Source: Candidatus Poribacteria bacterium
GTDB lineage: Bacteria > Poribacteria > DTPJ01 > WJIO01
DNA length: 32,745 bases
NCBI GenBank assembly: GCA_014730235.1
Contig: WJIO01000208.1
Span: 1-32,745 of the forward strand
Direction: 5' to 3'
Part shown: positions 12,719 through 19,813 of the stretch, in pieces
How the letters are laid out: each line of letters opens with the position of its first letter
Numbering within the stretch: position 1 is the first letter of the stretch
The notes under the pieces: generated by a model
What the model was told of the DNA's origin: nothing
What the model saw: only the letters and a program-made list of their open reading frames with translations
Databases searched by the model: none
Translations under genes and position numbers: made by a program

Positions 12719-15073
12719 ATGGAAAAAAATACAATTTGGTTTTATATATTAATTATTTGCGTTCTTGGACTAGCTGAAGCACAGGCAGAGGAAACACCTT
12801 CGAATATTTATGTAAATACAGTAGCAAAAGACATCATAAGCCTGGAAATCAAAAGCAGGCAGCATGTGGAATACGGTCACCAGATACCCTATGAAAAACA
12901 GGATGGCGATAAGATAAAGAAAAGCGGAATAAATACTTTATTATACAGAGATAGAAAACACATTGGTTACCTGATAGGAAAAGATAAGGATATATTATTC
13001 ACCCTGGATAAGCTTGCAGGAAAATCGCTGGATATATCTCCCATAACAAAACCCGAAAACTGGACTATTATATCAACTGACGATCAAAACTACCTCCAGA
13101 TTAAATCAGTCCATCCATCCAGCATCCATCGCAAATCCAAACCTACGGATTTTGGTCGCACAGGTCAATGGAAGTTCGACGCGCCGGTTGACCATTTTAT
13201 TTACCTTAAACTATCGCACCCTCTTCAGATTGGACACCATTATTCTCTCCTGCCAGTAAATTCAGATTTAAAACCTATGGAATTTACCTGGAATCCATCA
13301 AAACAGCGCAGTGAAGCCGTCCATGTTAGTCATCTTGGGTATCGTCCCGATGATCCTGCCAAGGTAGCTTTTCTGTCATGTTGGATGGGCGACGGTGGGG
13401 GATTATCCTACTCAGAGGTAGTGAAATTTCATGTCCTGGATAATTCCAGCCATGAAAGCGTGTTTGATGGTACAGTGAAGCTGTCAAAAGCCGCTGATGA
13501 TAAGACCGAAGATGCCTATAAACGCAATTACAACGGCACAGATGTATATATTATGGATTTTTCAGATTTAGATAAACCGGGCACTTATAGGATATATGTG
13601 GAAAATATAGGATGTTCATATTCTTTCAGGATTCAAGAGGATGTATGGCAGGACGCGTTCAAGGTATCAGCAAAGGGATTTTATCACCAGCGAAGCGGCA
13701 TACCTCTGGAACAGCCGTATACAGATTTTGATCGCCCAAGACCATTTCATCCTGACGATGGCCTTACCGTCCACACCTCTACTGCACCCCTTATGAATAC
13801 CGGCAACGGATTAAATAAAAACGACTCGAATTTTGGCAATCTGGTCAAAGGTAAAACCGATGAAGTTGTAGAGAATGCCTGGGGTGGTTACATGGACGCT
13901 GGAGATTGGGACAGGCGTATCCAGCATCTAGTCGTCACCAGACATCTGCTGGATCTGGCCCGGTTATTCCCGGATTATTTCCATAAGCTGTCCTTGAATA
14001 TCCCCGAATCAGGAAATGATCTGCCCGATGTAATTGACGAAGGACTTTTCAATCTTGATTGCTACCGTCGTATGCAGACACCAGATGGAGGTATAAGGGG
14101 AGGAATAGAATCGACAGAACATCCAAAAGTCGGTGAAGCAAGCTGGCAGGAATCCCTGACAGTTATGGCCTACGCGCCGGGAGTCTGGTCAAGCTATCTC
14201 TACGCTGCTACAGCCGCAAGAGCAGCCAAGTTGCTGGAAAAGCGCAAACCTGAGTTAAGCCAGACATATCTGGAAAGTGCAATCCGGGCAATGGAATGGG
14301 CGGAAAAAGAACTCCCAAAACTGGAAGAAGAGCCTCCTCACGATGTCCGGGATGCCCGAAATCTGGCTGCGGCTGAATTATGGCAGATTACTAACGATGA
14401 AAAATGGCATGAGCTTTTCCTGGATACCACAGCTTTTAAAGGACCAGGTGTTGAAACCTTTGTATGGCAAGAGCACGAACAAAGAGAAGCTGCCTGGGTC
14501 TACTCAAACACAGAAAATACTGATCCTGATATAAAGAAAAACTGCACAAACGCATTAATTAAAGAAGCGGATCAGCGTGTTGAACAATGCTATAAAATTG
14601 GTTTCCGATGGACCAAATATCCCTGGGCACCAACTGGTTATGGTGTTTTATCTGCACCTGATGGTGTTGGACTGGTAAGAGCACACATTTTAACCGGTGA
14701 TGATAAATACCTCAAAGCGGCAGTTCTGTCCTGCCAGACTGGGACTGGCGCAAATCCTATAAATATATGCTATACCACAGGTCTTGGATATAGACAACCC
14801 CAACACCCTCTCCATATAGATTCAAGAATTACCCACCAATCACCTCCACCGGGAATAACCGTCCTTGGCCCTATTGACACGAAAAATAAAAACCAGGAGT
14901 GGGCCCGGATGCTGGTGGATAAATTCTGCTATCCGCCAGTTAAGAAATGGCCCACCATAGAAGCCTACTGGGATGTATTCTGGTATCCAATAATCTGTGA
15001 ATTTACTGTCCAGACCCCAATGGCCAGAAATGCCTATGTGTGGGGTTATCTTGCCGCAAGACAGGAAAGATGA
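12719..15073 (+). CDS. Secreted glycoside hydrolase family 9 (endoglucanase-type)
   Basis: GH9 enzymes hydrolyse beta-1,4-glucans with inversion. The 784-residue product has a signal peptide (about 1-23, ending AEAQAEE). A beta-rich N-terminal region (about 28-195) of unknown type precedes a CelD_N-like Ig domain (about 198-305, VHVSHLGYRPDDPAKVAFL) and an (alpha/alpha)6 catalytic domain (about 310-784). GGYMDAGDWD supplies the conserved Asp pair D393/D396 (nucleophilic water activation). The C-terminal CEFTVQTPMARNAYVWGYLAA matches the region of the catalytic acid, here E761. DVIDEGLFNLDCYRRMQTPDGG is also typical. GGAG stands seven bases before the ATG. The order of Ig domain before catalytic domain is that of theme-C GH9 enzymes. 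Exact specificity (cellulose, xyloglucan, laminarin-like) is not readable. Confidence 0.88.
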   Translation: MEKNTIWFYILIICVLGLAEAQAEETPSNIYVNTVAKDIISLEIKSRQHVEYGHQIPYEKQDGDKIKKSGINTLLYRDRKHIGYLIGKDKDILFTLDKLAGKSLDISPITKPENWTIISTDDQNYLQIKSVHPSSIHRKSKPTDFGRTGQWKFDAPVDHFIYLKLSHPLQIGHHYSLLPVNSDLKPMEFTWNPSKQRSEAVHVSHLGYRPDDPAKVAFLSCWMGDGGGLSYSEVVKFHVLDNSSHESVFDGTVKLSKAADDKTEDAYKRNYNGTDVYIMDFSDLDKPGTYRIYVENIGCSYSFRIQEDVWQDAFKVSAKGFYHQRSGIPLEQPYTDFDRPRPFHPDDGLTVHTSTAPLMNTGNGLNKNDSNFGNLVKGKTDEVVENAWGGYMDAGDWDRRIQHLVVTRHLLDLARLFPDYFHKLSLNIPESGNDLPDVIDEGLFNLDCYRRMQTPDGGIRGGIESTEHPKVGEASWQESLTVMAYAPGVWSSYLYAATAARAAKLLEKRKPELSQTYLESAIRAMEWAEKELPKLEEEPPHDVRDARNLAAAELWQITNDEKWHELFLDTTAFKGPGVETFVWQEHEQREAAWVYSNTENTDPDIKKNCTNALIKEADQRVEQCYKIGFRWTKYPWAPTGYGVLSAPDGVGLVRAHILTGDDKYLKAAVLSCQTGTGANPINICYTTGLGYRQPQHPLHIDSRITHQSPPPGITVLGPIDTKNKNQEWARMLVDKFCYPPVKKWPTIEAYWDVFWYPIICEFTVQTPMARNAYVWGYLAARQER

Positions 15074-15202
15074 TAAAGGCATTTTATTTGCTTTTACAAA
15101 ACAATTGATATGTAAACCTTTCAGTTGATTTTTTTCGTCTTTAATAGCAGGGAATATTTACTTTACGATGAAAGTTTGAATATATGTAATAATAAAATAT
15201 TA

Positions 15203-15365
15203 GGTTCTTCCGGCTTGAGTGTGGAAGTGTAAAAAACATCGTCCAATTAAGAAAAAAATATCCTCCATTTGTCATTACTGCTTCAAGCTTTTTCAAAAAG
15301 CTTGAAGCAGGAATGACAAGCTGAGAAAATTTTCAAATTATTACCACACTCAAGCCGGAAGAGCC
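15203..15365. mobile_element. Full-length MITE with perfect 8-bp target duplication (copy D)
   Basis: The 163-bp element has 22-bp ends: GGTTCTTCCGGCTTGAGTG at the left, matched by CACTCAAGCCGGAAGAGCC at the right. It is flanked by AAATATTA on both sides (15195-15202 and 15366-15373). The core is the CTGCTTCAAGCTTTTT hairpin. It has no coding capacity. It fills most of the 331-bp GH9-htpX spacer; 15074-15194 holds nothing else I can support. Confidence 0.88.
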
Positions 15366-15404
15366 AAATATTATAAATAACTTTTGAAGGAGATGAAGTT
15401 AAAC

Positions 15405-16253
15405 ATGAATACAATCAAGACTGGTATGTTAATGGTTTTGCTTACGGTCTTGCTGGTACTTATTGGCAGTTTCTGGGGGCAAGAAGGTGCTATATTTGCC
15501 TTCGCTTTTGCCATCATATTAAATTTTGGTACTTACTGGTTCAGTGATAAAATCGTATTGTCAATGTATCGGGCCAAAGAAGTTGATCCGCAGCAAGCAC
15601 CTGAGCTATACAGAACTGTAGAAAATTTATCAAAACGGGCAGGTCTTCCTATGCCGAGGGTTTACATTATATCCTCAGATACTCCAAACGCCTTCGCCAC
15701 TGGAAGAAATCCAAAAAATGCCGTTATAGCTGTTACCACAGGGCTTCTAAGGGCACTTGATCAGGACGAAGTTAAAGGTGTTCTGGCCCATGAATTATCC
15801 CATATTAAACATCGGGATACACTTATAAGCACCATAGCCGCTGCAATGGCCGGAGCTATAACCATGCTGGCCAGTATGGCCCGATGGGCGGCAATATTCG
15901 GTGGTTTTGGTGGCGGCGACGATGATGATGGTGGAAATATACTTGGCTTGCTGTTTATGGCCATATTAGCACCTCTGGCGGCTCTTATGGTACAGATGGC
16001 CATATCCAGGTCCCGGGAATATGCGGCGGACAAAAGCGGAGCTGAGATTTCAGGATCTCCAAATGGCCTCGCCAACGCTCTCAGAAGAATGGAAGCTGCT
16101 GTTCAGCATAGACCTTTAAATGCAAATCCATCTACAGCTCATATGTTTATCGTTAATCCCCTGAAGCAAAGCTTTGTAACAACGCTTTTCAGCACTCATC
16201 CCCCTATCCAAAAACGAGTTGCACGTTTAGAAGCCATGTCTTCAGAAAGATAA
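15405..16253 (+). CDS. htpX: HtpX-type membrane zinc metalloprotease (M48B)
   Basis: HtpX degrades misfolded membrane proteins in the cytoplasmic membrane. From the ATG at 15405 the product has 282 residues, the family norm, and starts MNTIKTGMLMVLLTVLLVLIG. The ORF track begins seven codons earlier at TTG, but GAAGGAG lies over those codons and homologues begin at MN.(I/L)KT. Two N-terminal membrane helices are followed by the zinc site H129-E130-x-x-H133 (LAHELSH) and Glu205 in SREYAADKSG. Two further hydrophobic segments flank an acidic glycine-rich loop (FGGGDDDDGGN). The conserved tail is FSTHPPIQKRVARLEAM. A MITE lies directly upstream, ending 40 bp before the start, and may have replaced or moved promoter elements. 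Confidence 0.95.
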   Translation: MNTIKTGMLMVLLTVLLVLIGSFWGQEGAIFAFAFAIILNFGTYWFSDKIVLSMYRAKEVDPQQAPELYRTVENLSKRAGLPMPRVYIISSDTPNAFATGRNPKNAVIAVTTGLLRALDQDEVKGVLAHELSHIKHRDTLISTIAAAMAGAITMLASMARWAAIFGGFGGGDDDDGGNILGLLFMAILAPLAALMVQMAISRSREYAADKSGAEISGSPNGLANALRRMEAAVQHRPLNANPSTAHMFIVNPLKQSFVTTLFSTHPPIQKRVARLEAMSSER

Positions 16254-16285
16254 TTAAAACCCTTAAAAATTTGTTAAAATTACTG

Positions 16286-16406
16286 GTTCTTCCGGATTTA
16301 ACGTGGTGATAATTTGAAAACTCTCTCAGCATATCATTCCTGCTTAGCAGGAATGATATGTTTATAAAGTTTTTTTCATTTTTACTACACTTAACTCTGA
16401 AAAGCC
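16286..16406. mobile_element. MITE with perfect 8-bp target duplication (copy E)
   Basis: The 121-bp element starts GGTTCTTCCGGATTTAACG and ends TTAACTCTGAAAAGCC. It is flanked by AAATTACT on both sides (16278-16285 and 16407-16414). The core hairpin differs from other copies: CATATCATTCCTGC-TTA-GCAGGAATGATATG. The right target copy contains the stop codon of the LamG gene, so the element abuts that gene's 3' end and probably acts as its terminator. Confidence 0.87.
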
Positions 16407-16409
16407 AAA

Positions 16410-17219
16410 TTACTTAATTGACTTAACTCCCGACCACAATGCCGCTAATTTTCCAACTGCGTCCACAGCAAAATTTGTCTGAGCTTCAAAATTCTTGAGA
16501 ATTTCTGCTTCAGTTAATCTGCGGTTGTATATCTTTAATTCATCCATCACCCCGGCGAAATAGCGATCTTGAGGCGGCATAGCGCCAATTATCCAGGGAA
16601 TATCAAATAACAAAAGCGGCTCTTTCAGAGCATCCTGAGGTGAATAATTAGGGGTCTCTTCAGCGTTTATATAAAGTCTGGGAAGACCATCATCAGCATG
16701 ATCCCATGTTACGGCCACGTGAACCCACTGATCTACCCATTCTTCGCTTCTTGTTCCCACCTGTGTTTCCGCATAAGCTGTACCGTTGGTGTGTCCAAGA
16801 TAAACCCCTAAACCGTAACTTGGATTTATTGAAAACTGTACGTAACGTTTATTTTGTCCCTGGTCGTATCTGGCAATAATTATATTTCGGTTTGGATCTT
16901 CCTGCCACTGACTGATTTTGATCCATGCTTCCAGGGTTATAGCATCTGTTATATCAAGCTTTTCATTAGCATCAATGGTAATCATACTACTTTTTCCATT
17001 GAATTCCAAACCTTCGTTTATTTTACCTTCAACAACATCAACATCCTTGGCTGAACCACTTATGTTTGCCCAAACATCCTTTACATTATTGTCGTTGACA
17101 GTGGGTTGATCAAACGTCCAGTAAGCCACCAGGCCGTCAGTGACAAAATCTTCAGCCAGAGAATAATTCAAGCAGCAAATTAACATAAAAAACGCAAATA
17201 GTATTTTTCTTCTATCCAT
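16410..17219 (-). CDS. Secreted LamG/concanavalin-like protein with conserved C-terminal tail
   Basis: The 269-residue product has a signal peptide (MDRRKILFAFFMLICCLNYSLA) and a single LamG jelly-roll domain (about 28-240). The usual landmarks are LVAYWTFDQ, GLEFNGKSSMITI, ITLEAWIKI, WVHVAVTWD, PRLYINAEE and AGVMDELKIYNRRLTEAEI. Such domains bind carbohydrate or act as surface adhesion modules; no catalytic residues are evident. The last residues, VGKLAALWSGVKSIK, match the end of the other LamG protein in this window (TGKISGLWGRIKSDH), suggesting a shared sorting or anchoring tail. It lies 11 bp downstream of the ceramidase-like gene, and its AGGAGGAGGG site starts right at that gene's stop, so the two are co-transcribed. 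Confidence 0.85.
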   Translation of the reverse strand: MDRRKILFAFFMLICCLNYSLAEDFVTDGLVAYWTFDQPTVNDNNVKDVWANISGSAKDVDVVEGKINEGLEFNGKSSMITIDANEKLDITDAITLEAWIKISQWQEDPNRNIIIARYDQGQNKRYVQFSINPSYGLGVYLGHTNGTAYAETQVGTRSEEWVDQWVHVAVTWDHADDGLPRLYINAEETPNYSPQDALKEPLLLFDIPWIIGAMPPQDRYFAGVMDELKIYNRRLTEAEILKNFEAQTNFAVDAVGKLAALWSGVKSIK

Positions 17220-17230
17220 ACCCTCCTCCT

Positions 17231-18613
17231 CTATTTTGCAGGATTATCAGAAATCAGCAATTTCCTCATGGCTTCCATTAGAACTTTCTCCACCTGTGGA
17301 GCAACCCGGGATACATAGCTGGTTTCATATCCTCCCTGTGAATATGAAATCTCAGTGCCAATATAACCAGGACCGTAATCACCATAAGCCGCCATACATA
17401 CGGTTTTATCCGGCAGCATCTCCTGAGATGCCAGTTGGTACTCAACAAAAAGCTCTCCGGGCATATGAATAATGTATGTGTCACTCAATTGAAGACAGCT
17501 TAGCTGAATTTTTTGACCTGATTTACATCCCTGCGTCCATACCAGGTCTCTGGCTGCCCTGATCCTGCTGCGTATATCCGCATCCGGGTCACTGAGGGTC
17601 TTTTCCAGTTCTTCTTCACCATTAACCAGATGATCCCGCAGAGGCAGAGCAACAGGTATAGTTTTCCATTTCAGATCATCTGCTACAATAGGGATTTTTA
17701 CAGCGTTTTCCCATGCCTTCTCCATACCTTCTAACATTCTTTGGGCCAGTATAAGCCGGTTTACCGGCGAACCGTCGTTATATTTACCCGCCGCCACGTT
17801 TCCTCCCGCGCCGTTAAAATGAATATGGAACACATCCGGCAGTGTGGCTTCCCGGATTGATCTGGCCATACCCACAAAATCAGTGCTGACAGCTCCACTT
17901 CCATAAAAACTCTGTGGATGTGTCGCATAATATGTCATAGAGACTATGGCATGTTCTGAACACCAGAAAATAATATTCCGCAGATATGGGTCTATAACAC
18001 CTTCAGGAGCGGCTATAGCCTCTTCATCTCTGCATGAGCTATATCTTACATGTTTCACTTTGCCATCAGGCCCTAAAACGCGTCTGTTGGAAGCCACCTT
18101 TTCTACTTTCGCTTTGCCTACAGACATATGGGTAACTTCTACAGGTGATTTTAAAGCCTGACGTATAGCCTCGGATGTTCTGGTGATGGTGTGTCTGGTA
18201 AATTCCACCATAAACATGGATCCGCCAATGCCATGCTCAGAAAGCATTTCCTCTGCGGCAAAATCGCACCCGGGGGTGTCGTGCTGATGGACGGTATGGA
18301 CGCACACCCGATCTGGCGTAGTTCCTGCGGATTTTGCAAGCTCCTTTTTCCATTCATCCTGTCCACTGTTACCAATACCAACCCAATCTACAGCGCATAG
18401 CAATACAGGTGATTCATCGGTTATAAAAATTACCCCTCTGACCGTAAGACGGTCTATTATCTTTTTGGCGGGTTCAACTCCACCGCCGCAGAGGGGAGTA
18501 TCCAAAGGTGGTGTCGCATCCACCCGAAAAGTAGCAATTGAGAGATTTTCTGGTTCAACCTCAGTATTTCCATAAGCTAAAATAAGCGAAAGACATATTC
18601 CTAATTCAAGCAT
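17231..18613 (-). CDS. Neutral/alkaline ceramidase-like protein (N-terminal domain family)
   Basis: Neutral ceramidases hydrolyse N-acyl bonds in ceramide at a zinc site. This 460-residue protein has the signs of the ceramidase N-terminal domain: an early FRVDATPPLDTPLCGG, VIFITDESPVLLCAVDWVGI, the His-rich VHTVHQHDTPG (H106, H109, H111 as likely zinc ligands), YYATHPQSFYG and FHIHFNGAGGNVAAGKYND. It is shorter than true ceramidases (about 650-700) and lacks the C-terminal domain. Such short versions are common in Planctomycetes- and Poribacteria-like genomes, and their true substrate is unknown. The N-terminus is hydrophobic (MLELGICLSLILAYG) but lacks basic residues, so export is uncertain. 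AGGAG precedes the ATG. It heads an operon with the LamG gene. Confidence 0.82.
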   Translation of the reverse strand: MLELGICLSLILAYGNTEVEPENLSIATFRVDATPPLDTPLCGGGVEPAKKIIDRLTVRGVIFITDESPVLLCAVDWVGIGNSGQDEWKKELAKSAGTTPDRVCVHTVHQHDTPGCDFAAEEMLSEHGIGGSMFMVEFTRHTITRTSEAIRQALKSPVEVTHMSVGKAKVEKVASNRRVLGPDGKVKHVRYSSCRDEEAIAAPEGVIDPYLRNIIFWCSEHAIVSMTYYATHPQSFYGSGAVSTDFVGMARSIREATLPDVFHIHFNGAGGNVAAGKYNDGSPVNRLILAQRMLEGMEKAWENAVKIPIVADDLKWKTIPVALPLRDHLVNGEEELEKTLSDPDADIRSRIRAARDLVWTQGCKSGQKIQLSCLQLSDTYIIHMPGELFVEYQLASQEMLPDKTVCMAAYGDYGPGYIGTEISYSQGGYETSYVSRVAPQVEKVLMEAMRKLLISDNPAK

Positions 18614-18638
18614 TTTTTACTCCTGAGTTGAAATTAGT

Positions 18639-18761
18639 GCTTCTTCAGGGTTTAGTGTGGTAAAAATGAGGTTCTTCAGAGTTTAGTGTGGTTATAATTG
18701 AAAATCCCCTCAGATTGTCATTCCTGCGAAAGCAGGAATGACAAGCAAAGTGGGTTTTTCC
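18639..18761. repeat. Rearranged MITE with duplicated left end (copy F)
   Basis: Two left ends stand in tandem: GCTTCTTCAGGGTTTAGTGTGG and GGTTCTTCAGAGTTTAGTGTGG. They are followed by TTGTCATTCCTGC-GAAA-GCAGGAATGACAA, the core hairpin. The right end has decayed and no target duplication is seen. It lies between two minus-strand genes and may terminate the upstream LamG transcript. Confidence 0.7.
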
Positions 18762-18825
18762 TGTATAATTTGTGATTTTCTTCATTACAACATTAGTAAA
18801 CAGTGATCGGTTCTCAATTTATAGC

Positions 18826-19623
18826 TCAATGATCACTCTTAATTCTTCCCCACAAACCGGAGATTTTACCCGTTGCTTTTACAGCCAAAACGCTGTTCAT
18901 AGCCTGAATGATCTCGGCATCAGTTAATTCTGCCTTGAATACAGCCACTTCGTCAATAATTCCTATAAACGGCGAATTCCATGTGTTGCCGTAACGATGC
19001 ACCCCGACATATAAAGGTTGTGTTCCGTTTACTGTTCCATCTCTTTCGTGATTGACTGACTCTTTTAATTCCCCATCAACATAGAATTTCAACTCAGTAT
19101 CGTTTTTTACCCAGGCCACATGATGCCAATTATTCGCAGTGATTACAGCATCCATAGCATCATAGCCAAACATACCTTTAATGCTGTCTCTGAATTCCAC
19201 AAAAAGGTGGTCAGTTCCCGACTTGATAAATAATGAGGCTGTTTCCATACCATCACCAGCGACGGGCACACGCTTGGAAATAATCAACTGTGATTGGGCT
19301 GTGTCTAATTCATAAGTCTTTATCCATGCCGTATATGTAAATGGACCATCATCAAAACGAAGACTTTCATCGTCGGGAACTTCCACATACTGAGTAATAT
19401 CTCCCGCAAACTCCAGGGCTTTTCCCGATTTACCCACAGTCCACTGCACGTCACCGTTTATCACACCATGATTTTCATTTCCTGAACTGTCCCTGGCCTC
19501 AACACCCGCACCTTCATCAAATGATAAGTATAACAACAGATCATCATCTCTTACGGCATAAACTCCTGTAGTAATGGTGATGAAAAATAATATTACCAGA
19601 ATCCTTATAAAATATCCTTTCAT
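18826..19623 (-). CDS. Secreted LamG-domain protein with conserved C-terminal tail
   Basis: The 265-residue product has a signal peptide (MKGYFIRILVILFFITITTGVYA) followed by one LamG/concanavalin-like domain (about 28-240): LLLYLSFDEGAGVEARDSSG, GKALEFAG, FTYTAWIKT, NNWHHVAWVKN, LKFYVDGELK and GIIDEVAVFKAELTDAEI. It is a carbohydrate-binding or surface protein without visible enzyme residues. After the domain comes MNSVLAVKATGKISGLWGRIKSDH. The GK[LI]..LW..[IV]KS ending is shared with the LamG protein at 16410-17219, although the two are otherwise diverged, so the tail itself seems to be under selection. GGGAGG lies six bases before the ATG. It precedes the ceramidase operon, separated by MITE F. 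Confidence 0.85.
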   Translation of the reverse strand: MKGYFIRILVILFFITITTGVYAVRDDDLLLYLSFDEGAGVEARDSSGNENHGVINGDVQWTVGKSGKALEFAGDITQYVEVPDDESLRFDDGPFTYTAWIKTYELDTAQSQLIISKRVPVAGDGMETASLFIKSGTDHLFVEFRDSIKGMFGYDAMDAVITANNWHHVAWVKNDTELKFYVDGELKESVNHERDGTVNGTQPLYVGVHRYGNTWNSPFIGIIDEVAVFKAELTDAEIIQAMNSVLAVKATGKISGLWGRIKSDH

Positions 19624-19813
19624 AATATCCTCCCTTATAATTTATATACAGCATAATTTTCATTGGCATAAAGCCTTTTCATATTTACTGTAATCGTTAA
19701 AAAATGGATATAATTTATTTGTCATCATTATAAAGGTATTTTCTAAACACATTTTTCATTTTTTAACAATTACATTTACTATATAAAAGTTGCAGGATTA
19801 AAGCAAGAAAAAA

